This document shows, in pieces, positions 14,993 to 24,800 of a stretch of DNA of 49,186 nt (position 1 is its first letter; each line of letters begins with the position of its first letter). Source of the stretch: Victivallales bacterium (GTDB lineage Bacteria; Verrucomicrobiota; Lentisphaeria; Oligosphaerales; Oligosphaeraceae); contig JAFPYX010000001.1 in NCBI GenBank assembly GCA_017417585.1, forward strand, positions 1-49,186, written 5' to 3'. A program made the translations under genes and the position numbers. Under the pieces are notes generated by a model that did no database searches, was not told the origin of the DNA, and saw nothing but the letters and a program-made list of their open reading frames with translations.

Positions 14993-16395
14993 ATGAATTC
15001 TGTAATTCCCCATTCTACAAGCTTTCCCCCTCCGCCCGCGCGGCTCTTCTTTGTGGGCATCGGCGGCATCGGCATGAGCGGCCTGGCGCAGTTCCTGCGC
15101 TGGCAGGGCTATGAAGTCGCCGGCAGCGACCGCGGCCTCGACGAGCCCGCGCGCGCCCAACTCTACGCGCAGCTCCGCGCCCAGGGCATCCAATTGTATC
15201 CGCAAGACGGCTCTGGGCCTCGAAATTTTCAGCCAGACGGCTTTGTCGTCTCCACCGCCATCGAGTCGGACAACGCGGACTTGGCAGCCACGCCGCAAGT
15301 GCCGGTCTTCCACCGTGCCTTCACGCTGGCACGTGCCTGTGAACGGCAGGGTGCGATCTTGGTCGGCGTGGCGGATCTTGCGGAAAGACCTCCGTCACGG
15401 GGTGGATTGCCAGCGTGTTGAAGACGCTCGGACACCGCATCGTGATGATTGACGGCGGATATACCCAGGACTTTGAAAGCAAGAACCTTCCGGGAAATTT
15501 CTTCGCGGGGCCTTCACCCGAGTTTATCGTGGCGGAAATCGATGAGAGCGACCGCTCCATCCGTGAGTTCTCGCCGGATTACGCCGTCGTTCTCAATGTC
15601 GGGCACGACCACCTTGAAATGCACGAACTGCGCGAGGTCTTCCGCGCCTTCCTCGCCCGCGCCAAACGCGGTGCTGTCTATCCCGCCGTCGAGCCGTCGC
15701 TGGCACCGTCGGGCGTTCCCGCCATCGCTTTCCGCGAGGAGGCGCCGGGCTATGCGGTCGATGCACAAGGCATCCACTTCGAAGTCGCTCCGAACGCAAT
15801 CGTCCACAGTTGCCAGGCGGGGCAGCACAGCGCCTGGAATGGCCAGGCCGTCTATCAACTCCTGCGGCAAGTCCTTCCTGAAGTCTCGCCTGCAGGACTC
15901 GCAGAGGCGATGGGCGCCTTCCGGGGCGTGCGACAGCGCTTTGAAATCATGAGCGCGCGTGATGCGGCCATTGCCGTCGTGAACGACTTCGCGCACAACC
16001 CGGAGAAGCTCTCCGCCGCGATTTCCGCCGCCCGCGAACGCTACGGCTCGCCGCTTGCGATGGTGTGGCAGCCGCATGGTTTCAAGGCGTTGGGCGACCA
16101 GCGCGAGGCGCTGCTGGAGGCGCTGGAAAAAGTCCTGCGTCCTGACGACCTCTTCCTGATGCTTCCTGTTTACTACGCTGGCGGAACCACTTCCGGCAAG
16201 CCCACGTCTGCGGAAGTCTGCGAACAATACGCCGCCGCTGGGCTGCCCGTGGGTTTCGTTGCCACGCGTCAAGAGGTTGAAGCTCGCTTCCGTGCCTTTA
16301 CGTCCGCAAAGGCATGGCTGGTCCTGGGTGCCAGAGATGCTTCGCTTCGCACTTGGACTCAAGAACTTGCCAGAATTTCCGAAAAACATGCCTGA
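14993..16395 (+). pseudogene. Mur-ligase family gene (MurC-like) with a one-base frameshift
   Basis: Two overlapping frames make one Mur ligase. Frame A (14993-15421) starts with FFVGIGGIGMSGLAQFL, the UDP-MurNAc dinucleotide-binding loop typical of MurC. Frame B continues from about 15373 with GSCGKTSVTGW, the ATP P-loop, then the central and C-terminal domains (EIDESDRS, VVLNVGHDHLEMH, GVRQRFE, NDFAHNPEKL). The break falls in GTGGCGGATCT; one more G would restore VGVAGSCGKT and an enzyme of about 467 residues. As written the product loses its ATP site. The Asn in FAHNPEKL, where MurC usually has His, suggests a MurC-like ligase rather than the housekeeping enzyme. Its end overlaps larB by 8 bases. 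Sequencing error is an alternative explanation for the break. Confidence 0.85.
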
Positions 16396-17068
16396 ATTGA
16401 CAAACTCGCCTGAATTTGCACGACTGGACCTGCGGCGCCGGGAACGACGCGGCGCTCCGGAGACGATTTACTGTGCCAGCAAGACCAACGAGCAGATCGT
16501 CGAGATCTACCGTCGTTTCCACACGTCGGGCGAAGACGCCTTTGGCACACGCGCCACGCCGGAACAGGCGGTTGCCGTTCAGACGGTCTTTCCGGAAGCG
16601 CAGTATGACGCGACCAGCCGCGTGCTGCTGCTGCGAGGCCGCTCTAAGGCCAAGACGCCGGTCGGCCAGGTTGCGGTGTGTTGCGGCGGGACCAGCGACC
16701 TCCCCGTCGCCGAGGAGGCCGCGCAGACGGCGGAGTTCCTCGGCAGTCGCGTGACGCGCTTCTACGACGTGGGGATCGCCTGCCTCGACCGCGTGCTTGG
16801 ATGCATCGGCGAAATCCGTCAGGCGAACGCGGTTGTCGCGGTCGCGGGCATGGAGGGCGCGTTGCCCAGCGTGATTGCGGGGATGGTTTCCGTGCCCGTC
16901 ATCGCGGTGCCGACTTCGGTCGGCTACGGCGCGTCGTTCCAAGGTGTTGCGCCATTGTTGACGATGCTGAATTCCTGCGCCGAGGGCATCGCCGTGGTCA
17001 ACATCGACAACGGCTACGGTGCCGGATACCTCGCCAACCAGATTAATCAATTAGCAATTCGCAATTAG
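16388..17068 (+). CDS. larB: Nickel-pincer cofactor biosynthesis protein LarB
   Basis: LarB carboxylates and hydrolyses nicotinic acid adenine dinucleotide, the first step toward the nickel-pincer cofactor of lactate racemase-type enzymes. The 226-residue protein has the PurE-like C-terminal domain: GGTSDLPVAEEAAQTAE at about 99-115, the YDVGIACLDR block, VAGMEGALPSVIAG and the VPTSVGYGASFQG loop. The N-terminus has ETIYCASKT. ATG 16388 was chosen because it overlaps the end of the Mur-ligase frame and gives the normal length. It is followed 31 bases later by larC. No larE or larA lies in the window. Confidence 0.92.
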   Translation: MPELTNSPEFARLDLRRRERRGAPETIYCASKTNEQIVEIYRRFHTSGEDAFGTRATPEQAVAVQTVFPEAQYDATSRVLLLRGRSKAKTPVGQVAVCCGGTSDLPVAEEAAQTAEFLGSRVTRFYDVGIACLDRVLGCIGEIRQANAVVAVAGMEGALPSVIAGMVSVPVIAVPTSVGYGASFQGVAPLLTMLNSCAEGIAVVNIDNGYGAGYLANQINQLAIRN

Positions 17069-17099
17069 CAATTAATCTTCATTCTCAGCGAAGGATTTT

Positions 17100-18314
17100 A
17101 TGCCAAGGAAAATTCTCTGTTTCGATTGCAATACGGGCATTGCCGGCGACATGACGGTCGCCGCGCTGGTTGGGCTGGGCGTGCCGGAGGAGGTTCTGAA
17201 AAATACATTATATAGTATTAATATAGAAGGACTTAGTGTTATATTCAATAAAACGGTCACGCATGGCTTTGCTGCGAATGCCTTCCGCGTGGAGTATCCG
17301 GGGAAGCATGAGCATCACCACGAGGAGGGCCATCACCATCACCACGAGCACCGCCATCTGGCGGACATTGAGGCGCTGGTTGCGCGAGGAAGTCTCACGG
17401 AGCGTGCCAAAGAGCTGGCGTTGAGGATGTTCCGGATTGTCGCGGAGGCCGAGGCGCAGGCGCACGGCATTCCCGTGGAGGAGGTGCACTTCCACGAGGT
17501 CGGCGCGTATGACTCCATCGCGGACATCGTCTGCGTGGCAGTCGCGGTGGACTGGCTGGGCGTGGAGGGCGCTGTCTTCCGCAATCTCACCGACGGTTGC
17601 GGAACCATCCACTGCGCTCACGGCGACTTGCCGGTGCCGGTGCCGGCGGTCGTGAACATCCTCGCGAAGTTCGGGATTCCGCTGGCGACCTGCGAGGTGC
17701 CCACGGAGTTGGTGACGCCGACGGGCGCGGCGATTGTGGCGGCGCTGGGGCAGGGTGCGCAACTGCCGTCGCAGTATGTCATCAAGGCAGTGGGCAGTGG
17801 TGCGGGCGAACGCGAGATTGGCCGCGCGAATGTCCTTCGCGCAATGCTGTTGGAGGAGGCGGAGGAGCCTGCAAGCCAGTCGGATGCCGTCTGGGTGCTG
17901 GAGACCAATGTCGATGACTCCACCGGCGAACAGCTCGCCTTCACGGCGGAGCTGCTTCTGGAACACGGTGCGCGGGATGTGCATTTTGCGCCGGTCTTCA
18001 TGAAGAAGGGGCGCCCCGGATGGCTGCTGACGGTGTTGGCGGACGAGGCGCGTCTCGCCGAGCTGGAAGGCATCATCTTCGCGAACACCACCACCATCGG
18101 CATCCGGCGTCATCGTTGCGAGCGGACGTGCCTGGAGCGCGAGGAGGTCACCGTGCAGACGCCATACGGCGAGGCGCGTGCGAAACGCGTGCGTCATGGC
18201 GGCCAGACCTACCTCTACCCCGAATACGAGAGCGTGCGGGAATTGGCGCGGCAGTCCGGAAAGGATTTCAAGACCGTCTTTGCCGAAATCCAGCGCGAGG
18301 TGCTTGGGATATAG
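17100..18314 (+). CDS. larC: Nickel-pincer cofactor nickel insertase LarC
   Basis: LarC inserts nickel into the pincer precursor, consuming CTP in the reaction known for the family. The single frame of 404 residues covers both domains that some species split into LarC1/LarC2. Visible blocks are CFDCNTGIAGDMTVAALVGLG at the start, a histidine-rich loop at about 69-84 (HEHHHEEGHHHHHEH) typical of nickel handling, EEVHFHEVGAYDSIADIV, PTELVTPTGAAI, ETNVDDSTGEQL and a C-terminal GIRRHRCERT block. A short AT-rich stretch (about 17200-17262) stands out from the GC-rich rest. It is probably co-transcribed with larB and the Mur-ligase gene. Confidence 0.94.
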   Translation: MPRKILCFDCNTGIAGDMTVAALVGLGVPEEVLKNTLYSINIEGLSVIFNKTVTHGFAANAFRVEYPGKHEHHHEEGHHHHHEHRHLADIEALVARGSLTERAKELALRMFRIVAEAEAQAHGIPVEEVHFHEVGAYDSIADIVCVAVAVDWLGVEGAVFRNLTDGCGTIHCAHGDLPVPVPAVVNILAKFGIPLATCEVPTELVTPTGAAIVAALGQGAQLPSQYVIKAVGSGAGEREIGRANVLRAMLLEEAEEPASQSDAVWVLETNVDDSTGEQLAFTAELLLEHGARDVHFAPVFMKKGRPGWLLTVLADEARLAELEGIIFANTTTIGIRRHRCERTCLEREEVTVQTPYGEARAKRVRHGGQTYLYPEYESVRELARQSGKDFKTVFAEIQREVLGI

Positions 18315-18388
18315 ATTCAGCTCTTTGTTGTCTGCCGACTTATTCGCGGGGCGAATGCTTAGGGATTGCCCCGAGCCCATCATCCATT

Positions 18389-18799
18389 TTATTCCAAATG
18401 AATTCCGAGCTCCTCAAGGGCCTTTTTCCCATCTGGAGAATATCGGTAGTAGAAGATCATGTCGCTTTTGTTCAGCTGGATGGCATCGTAGGCGGCTTCC
18501 GGGACGCCCCAGACGATGCTGATGGGCCAGAAGAGTAGGTTCACCAACCCATAGACGGCGTGGACGCCATCGCTGCCATGACCTAGTGCCAGATAGAAAT
18601 TGCCAAAGCCGGGCAGGATGTTTAAGGCACCGGCCAGAATTGCGTTGTTCGGCGGCTTGTAGTCGCCGACGGGGTGCTTGAGGGAGATGCCCTGGTGCTC
18701 CAGGGACTTGTATTCGCGTTGTTCAAGGTGACTTAAGCTGGTGCAGCTGCACAGCGCCAGGGCGGAAACGGCAACGAGGAGAGCGAGATGTTTTGGCAT
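18389..18799 (-). CDS. Small predicted lipoprotein with hydrophobic segments
   Basis: A 136-residue predicted lipoprotein. The ATG at 18799 gives MPKHLALLVAVSALALCSC, with a lipobox near Cys17 or Cys19; a TTG five codons upstream is possible. The mature part has two apolar segments, AILAGALNILPGFGNFYLALG (about 54-74) and YGLVNLLFWPISIVWGVPEA (about 83-102), and ends with a charged helix. The pattern LPGxGNFY plus WPxSIxWGxPxAxxDA looks like a conserved small envelope family, but I cannot name it. It is transcribed convergently with larC and away from the next gene. Confidence 0.68.
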   Translation of the reverse strand: MPKHLALLVAVSALALCSCTSLSHLEQREYKSLEHQGISLKHPVGDYKPPNNAILAGALNILPGFGNFYLALGHGSDGVHAVYGLVNLLFWPISIVWGVPEAAYDAIQLNKSDMIFYYRYSPDGKKALEELGIHLE

Positions 18800-18938
18800 A
18801 ATGACTCTTGGCAATTGTAGGAAGATGAATTAGGTTATGGAAATCTCCAGAGACCACAGAGGATTCTGGGCGATCGTGAAAATACTTTACCTCTCACGCG
18901 ACATGACAATCCAGAACCTTTGAAAATGTCCATTGCCG

Positions 18939-19688
18939 ATGGACAGCGTTGCCATGAGCATCTTCTCCACGATATTTCATACAATCAAAAACTGGTTCGC
19001 GCCTAATAACGCGTCGAAAACTGTCGGCACTCTGGCGGAACAGCCCGAAATTGAGGAGTCGTTTTCCCAGAGTTTACTTGCGAAGGCGGATGACGATATT
19101 GTCAGTTTTTTACGCAAGCATCCCGACCAGCTTCCGCCAGGTGTTACGCTTCCGCCCGAACCTCGAATTCAGTTTTCCTTTGTCAGAAAAAGCCCCAAGG
19201 TTCCTCCGAAAGACGACGAGTCCAATATTCGCTTTTCCCTCGATGATGAACCGCCACCATGTCTGGCTGATGAGGTGCTACGGCGTGCGGGGGCTCCTCC
19301 CGCCAATGGCGACGAGGCGAAACGCTGTCGTTCTTCCTGCCGTACGCTTGGGAATTCATTTTCGTCCGAACTCATGCGTTATGTGAACGAACGTTTTGCA
19401 GGGCAGGCACCAGCCGTCTATCGGGCTGCGCATCTAAGTCGCCAGGCATATTCAGCTATCATCAGCGACGATGACCATCGTATTTCGCGTGGCACGGCCC
19501 TGGCGTTGGTTTGCGCGCTTCATCTTGCCGAAAGTGAAGCGGAGGCGATGCTCCAAAAAGCAGGATATGCGCTCTCGGACGCCTTGCTCGCCGATGTCAT
19601 CTATCGTTGCTGTCTGCGATACGGCGTCTGGGACTTGGATGTCGTTAATAAGCTGCTGGAGAAATACCAGTGCAGGATTTTACCGTAG
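18939..19688 (+). CDS. Uncharacterised protein with C-terminal helix-turn-helix-like helical domain
   Basis: About 249 residues from ATG 18939; ATG 18954 (MSIFSTIFHTIKNWF) is an equally good start and no ribosome site decides. Residues 1-25 form an amphipathic helix. Residues 35-125 look disordered and contain two similar motifs, IQFSFVRKSP and IRFSLDDEPPP. The C-terminal ~95 residues are helical: VYRAAHLSRQAYSAIISDDDHRISRGTALALV, then LQKAGYALSDALLADVIYRC. This resembles a compact domain common in Firmicutes proteins (consensus vYkrA-iDRk-FSKIrs--y-PsK-TalAlaiaL, then AGYaLS) that looks like an XRE-type DNA-binding fold. Function unknown; a regulator or DNA-binding adaptor is my best guess. 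Confidence 0.6.
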   Translation: MDSVAMSIFSTIFHTIKNWFAPNNASKTVGTLAEQPEIEESFSQSLLAKADDDIVSFLRKHPDQLPPGVTLPPEPRIQFSFVRKSPKVPPKDDESNIRFSLDDEPPPCLADEVLRRAGAPPANGDEAKRCRSSCRTLGNSFSSELMRYVNERFAGQAPAVYRAAHLSRQAYSAIISDDDHRISRGTALALVCALHLAESEAEAMLQKAGYALSDALLADVIYRCCLRYGVWDLDVVNKLLEKYQCRILP

Positions 19689-19748
19689 GCTATGCGGAAT
19701 AGAGGCTTGAGGTTCGCCTTTTCCGCTCTTCCCATCGGTGTAATCCAG

Positions 19749-21803
19749 CTACAGCTTTGCCACGAGGATTTCGTAGACGGGGCCGGCGCTCCAGGCGTGG
19801 CAGGCGCTGCGGTTGGAGGCGGGATCCGGGACTTCGGGGAAGGTGGTGATGCCGGGGTTGCGGCGGATGCTCTCTCGCCAGGGGCGCAGGGCCTGGTACA
19901 TGCCGTCGCGGTCGCCGAGCTTTCGCAGTGCCTCCAGGACATAGAACTGGAAGTAGAGCGAACAGCGCGTGACATCCTGGGCGTCAGCGAGGAGAAGCCT
20001 GTGTGCGGCGTCGAGGCGGTCGCCGGTAGCGACTCCGGAAAGTATGGCCAATGCGTTGGCATGTAGGGAGTACCACGGCTTTCCGGGGACGTCGGTGTAG
20101 CTTTGGCGCGCCTCGTCGTAGCAGTGTGTGTTGATGGCATCGGAGAGGCGTCTGGACAGGTTGGTGAAGCGCAGTTTGTCGGCGGTCTCGCCGAGTTGCC
20201 TGGCGAAGCGCGTCATTGCCTGCAATGCCAAGATGAAGAAGAGGTTGTTGACGGCTGTGGGGAGGCCGGTCTTGCGTGCGGCGTCGCCGACGGGCCATTC
20301 GGGCTGCCAGTCGGTGAAGTCCCAGAAGCCGGGGTTTTCCGAGAGTCCGGTGGCGGGTTCGATTCGGTCCTCGAAATAGCCCAGCACGCTTCGCATTGCG
20401 GCGTAGCACTCCTTGACGATGGCTTCGTCGTGGAAGTAGTTGTCATAGTCCTCGACCATCAGAATCCAGATCAGGCTGTAGCCGGGAATCACCTGCGGAA
20501 GGATGTCGGGGAAGCGGCTGCGGGTGAGCCCGCAGGGTGTCAGGGAGCGCTGGAAGTCGCGCAGCGCCTTGCGGCCGAGTGCGCCGTGGCCGGTGGCCTC
20601 GTAGGAGATGAGCGCCTGGATGCGGCTGTCACCGGAGTACTGCAACCTCTCGAAATACGGGCAGTCTTCGTATGTATCGTGGGCGCAACATCTTGCCGTA
20701 TGAATTCCGACTTGGTAGATGCGTTCCAGCTCGGGGTCCTGGGGATTCTTGTATTCCTGGAACTCGCCGAAGTCGTAGGTCTGGAATTGGAGCGAAAGTG
20801 CGTTCAGCATGAGCGGTGTCTCCAGGTCGCATTCCAGTGCGAGGTGCTGACCGGCCCGCATCTCGAAGGAGTCGAAGGACCAGGGGGCCGGAGTGATCTG
20901 GAGGATGTCGTTCTGGATGCGGAAGGGCGTATTGCCGTTGTCTCCAAGTGCTTCTGAAAGAATAACCTTGATGGTTCCGGAGGCGCCTTTTCCCGCGAGA
21001 TGGACAAGTCCCGTGAAGTAGCGGTTGAGCTTCAGGACGGTCATGGAATGTCCGGCAGGGATGATGCCGGAGAGGGCGCCCTGCTCGTCAAGCGTCAGCG
21101 CGGTCTGGGGGTTGGAGGCGTAGCGGATTTCGGCAATTGGCTCGCTGGTGAAGCGTTGATGTCCAACCTGCGGCATTTCAAGCTGCCAGGGACAATTGAG
21201 GTCACCCATGCTGGTGCCCCAGATTGCCGAGATTCCCGTGGGGACGGCATCCGCCCAGTTGGAATCGTCATATCCGATTGTGCGCCAGTCTCCTGGAGAC
21301 TTTCGGAAGTCCACGCCGTCGCGCGGTCCGGCGGGGAAGAGTTCGGCGCCGCCGTCCTTCCAGTCGAGTGTGTATCGTGAGTTGTCGTGCAGACACTTCC
21401 AGCCTTTTGGCGTGGAGAGGTCGATAGTCTCCGAACCGCCGCTCAAGTAGAATCCGCCGCCGATGTGCATTTCGCTCCAGGGCGCGGGGGAGTTCCGCCA
21501 GCCCTCGGGCCACACGATGACCTCGGCTGAGAGAAGATGTTCGCCAGGCGCGACCTCCAGTTGCAGTCGAAGGAGCTGCGTGAAAAGCGGGAAGCTCTTG
21601 ACGGGGCCGGTGCCGATGAGATCCCCGTCGAGATACAGCTTGAAGCGGCAGTCGCCAGCCACATAGATAGTAATTTTATCTAACTTATTGCAAATAAATG
21701 ACTTGCGAAATAAGTAAAAGCCTTCTTTTCCGGCGTGGTGTCCGGGTAACCAGGTCCAGTTGGCCTTGCCGGCCTGTTGGTAATCATTCAGTGTGTAATT
21801 CAT
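19749..21803 (-). CDS. GH78-type alpha-L-rhamnosidase, cytoplasmic
   Basis: A 684-residue protein of the bacterial alpha-L-rhamnosidase family. The N-terminal third is beta-sandwich (FYLFRKSFICN, FKLYLDGDLIGTGP, DDSNWADA). An (alpha/alpha)6 barrel follows, with the family signature TYEDCPYFERLQYSGDSR at about 376-393; its Glu/Asp residues are the usual catalytic region. NNLFFILALQAM and the C-terminal CHAWSAGPVYEI match the conserved GH78 ACHAWSA end. There is no signal peptide, so it probably acts inside the cell on imported rhamnosides. It starts 24 bases after the stop of the secreted glycosidase upstream on the same strand, implying an operon. Substrate linkage cannot be read from the sequence. 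Confidence 0.85.
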   Translation of the reverse strand: MNYTLNDYQQAGKANWTWLPGHHAGKEGFYLFRKSFICNKLDKITIYVAGDCRFKLYLDGDLIGTGPVKSFPLFTQLLRLQLEVAPGEHLLSAEVIVWPEGWRNSPAPWSEMHIGGGFYLSGGSETIDLSTPKGWKCLHDNSRYTLDWKDGGAELFPAGPRDGVDFRKSPGDWRTIGYDDSNWADAVPTGISAIWGTSMGDLNCPWQLEMPQVGHQRFTSEPIAEIRYASNPQTALTLDEQGALSGIIPAGHSMTVLKLNRYFTGLVHLAGKGASGTIKVILSEALGDNGNTPFRIQNDILQITPAPWSFDSFEMRAGQHLALECDLETPLMLNALSLQFQTYDFGEFQEYKNPQDPELERIYQVGIHTARCCAHDTYEDCPYFERLQYSGDSRIQALISYEATGHGALGRKALRDFQRSLTPCGLTRSRFPDILPQVIPGYSLIWILMVEDYDNYFHDEAIVKECYAAMRSVLGYFEDRIEPATGLSENPGFWDFTDWQPEWPVGDAARKTGLPTAVNNLFFILALQAMTRFARQLGETADKLRFTNLSRRLSDAINTHCYDEARQSYTDVPGKPWYSLHANALAILSGVATGDRLDAAHRLLLADAQDVTRCSLYFQFYVLEALRKLGDRDGMYQALRPWRESIRRNPGITTFPEVPDPASNRSACHAWSAGPVYEILVAKL

Positions 21804-21827
21804 TGATGAAAGGTTGTTTATTGGTGA

Positions 21828-24800
21828 TTATTCAAATTTCACAGGAGTTAGGAGGGCGGCATCCTGGCCACCGGCGATGCCTTGCCCGAAGGAAAGCCAG
21901 TAAGGTGGATCCTGGTTGGCGGGAGAGTTGCTGTCGAAGAGGACCATTCCGAGTCGCTGGCAGGTTTCCGGCGTGAAACCGAGAAACTTCCAGGGCAGGG
22001 CGACTTCGTAATGGGTATGCTCTTCCACACGTGTGACCTTTGCGGGGAAATCGACGATTTCCGGCGAGTTGCCGAAACGCACGCGGATGAGTTCGCCGTC
22101 CTTCAGGGCGACGAGGATGTTGTTTTCCAATGCCGCGACGGCTTCCGGCGCATTGGGGGAACGGACTTCGGCGGGCGGCACTGGACGGCTGGCGAAGGCG
22201 AACTGGAGCGAGTCGCCGCGCCAGGCCTGTTCTGGTGCGAAGTGCTGGATATGCGTGGGGTCGTCCACGTCGGCGGCCAGATAGAGGCATTCGTCGTCGT
22301 ATGCGAGGTAGCAGTCGGCCGCGAAGGTATGTCCGTCGGGGTTGTAGAGTTCGTCGCGGAAATATGCCTTTTCGCGGTGGAGGGCGGTCTTTGGGTAGAT
22401 GTCGTCGGGATGGCGCAGCTGGATGGGTTCAAGTGCCTTGGTCCACGCAAGCGTGCCGTCGAAGTCCGGCCTTGAGGTTAGTCTTATAATACTTGTTTTA
22501 TCCTGCGAACCATTGATTTTTATGGCATGTTTTTGGCCTTCTGAAATCAGCGTGGCGGTTTTTCCCGCAGGGAGAGTGACCACAGTGGTCTGCTGGGGAA
22601 GCAGGGTGACTTCCTGCGGGGCGCCGCCGTCCACCGTGACTTGCCCGGTGGAGGTCATGCTGCCGCAGTTCAGGACATACAGCAGGACTTCGTCCGGAGA
22701 ATTGGCGGGTTCGACGGCGAGGCGGAATCGCGGGGCGACCTCAAGCATGGCGGTCTCCAGGGCATCGGCGACCTCGTCGGCGGATTGGTCGCTGATGAGA
22801 TAAATTGGTGCGTGAGTGAGTGTTATCGCATCGGTTCCCAGCGTCCCCTCGCGGCCGGTCATGGAGAGCGTGCGGGTGTCGGCGGGGAGGGCGGGGCGCA
22901 GTTCGGCGGGGGCGTCCGTGGACCAGAGGGCGGCGAAGGTCTTTCCGTCGCCGCGCGTGAAGACGTAGCAGTAGAGCTTGTCGCAGATGATTTCGCGGCA
23001 GAAGGTGGTGAAGGTGAACTCGCGGGCGAGCGTGGCGTACATCGCGCCGCCGGGGAGGGGGACGTAGTTGACGCGCTCGCCGTCCGTGACGGTGCGCCAG
23101 CAGGTCGCCATATACATTTCGTCATCAGGTATTTGAGTGGCAGGTGGATACCAGCGGTTGGGCGTGAAGAGTTCGAAGAGGCAGACGGGCGCGGCACGCA
23201 TGATGACCATGGAACGCGCGGTGAGCTCGGCCTGCGCCCATGCCATTCCGCGGTCGTAGGGTGCGCCATAGTAGATTGCGTAGCCCGTCTCTTCATTGCG
23301 GATGAGCTCTCCCAGACCGATGCTCTTGGAGAGCGAGGAGGAGTCGCGCAGGAACTTCAGAAGCCGCGTTTCAGGGAGCATCGCATTGTCGCCCTGGCGG
23401 AGATCCCAGTTTCCAGTGTAGGCGTCCACGAGATAGCCGTCCACCTCGCCCTTGAGGTCGGCCATCACGAGCCGTTCGATGGACTCCACCTTGTCCGCCT
23501 GGTTGTTGCCGCCGGTCCACACGCGGTTCGCGGAATCCACGGCCTTCACGGCACGGGAGATCATGCGCGTCATGACGACCTGGTGCATCATCGCCTCGCT
23601 CCAGGTCCCGCAGTACTTGAAGTCCATCGTGGCGCTGGAGGGGATTTCCTGCTGGACGCACCAGTCCTGGACGAGTCCCTTCGTGCGTTCGGCAATGGTG
23701 CGGATGGCGGGAATGACCTCCTTCAGGAAGGCGTCCGGTAGCAGCGGCCAGCCTTGCGCGAGTTCCTCCTCCGTGCGGGCGTTGCGGCGGATGGCGAAGG
23801 GGTAGGTGAAGCAGAGCCTGAAGGCGCCGTTCTCCAGGAAAGGCTTGTAGTCTTTGAAGAACTTCTCGACCGCCTCTTCGCGGTTGAATTTGTCGATTTC
23901 GGGGACTTGGAATTTGAGATTGATGGTGCCGACGCCGAGGTATTTGTAGGCGTCGTGGAGGCTCGGGAAGGCGCTGAAGCCGAGCGCGTAGTAGGGGTCG
24001 CGTTGGACGGGCGGCGGGAAGACCGCCGTGCCTGCCTGGATGGTGTAGAGGAGCGTCTCGCCGTCGTAGAGTTCGGCGGTGGCGATGTAGTAGCCTTGCT
24101 CGATGCCAGGAAATGTCAGCTCGATGGTGCCTGGCGTGGCGAAGGAGTCGTGGGTTGTGCGGGCGCGTTCGACGCCCAGCTCGTCCCGCAGGGTGGCTTC
24201 CACGCGGAGGTCTTTGCCTTCGTCATTGACTTTCAGGGAGAAGCGGAGCGGCTCGGCGGGCGCGAAGAAGCCGCGCTCGCCAAGTGCCCAAAAGGTCACC
24301 CACCCGAGGCCGCCGTTGTGGGGGATGCGGAAGCTCTCGGCGGTTTTGGCGGGGTCGGGAGGCGGCGTGAGAGTCTTTTTGACCACCTGGAGGTCGTCGA
24401 ACCAGGCGGTGCCGGTGCCGTGGAGGTCGCAATAGACGATGATGCGCGCACTGTTCAAGTCACTGGGCGTAAAGGTTACGCGGAAGAATTTCCAGTCGAA
24501 GGTGCCGGTTTCGGCGTTGCCTTCGGCATTGGGGACCACGCGCTTCCACTTCTGGTTGCCCTCCAGTATGATGCGTGCTCCGGCATTGGCGTCGCCCGCA
24601 ATCCCCTCGCCTTTCATGTAGCCGCTGATTTCATAGACGGTGTGCAATTCCAAGTCGAGCGTCTGGCCGACCAGCCCCTCGCCGTCCAGCCGCAGGGAGG
24701 CCGGTGCGGAGACCGCGACCTGCTCATCGCATGCAGTGATGTCGCGGTGGTTTGGCCTCCAGCCGTCAAGGCCGTTCGAGAAGTCGCCGTTGAGCAACTC

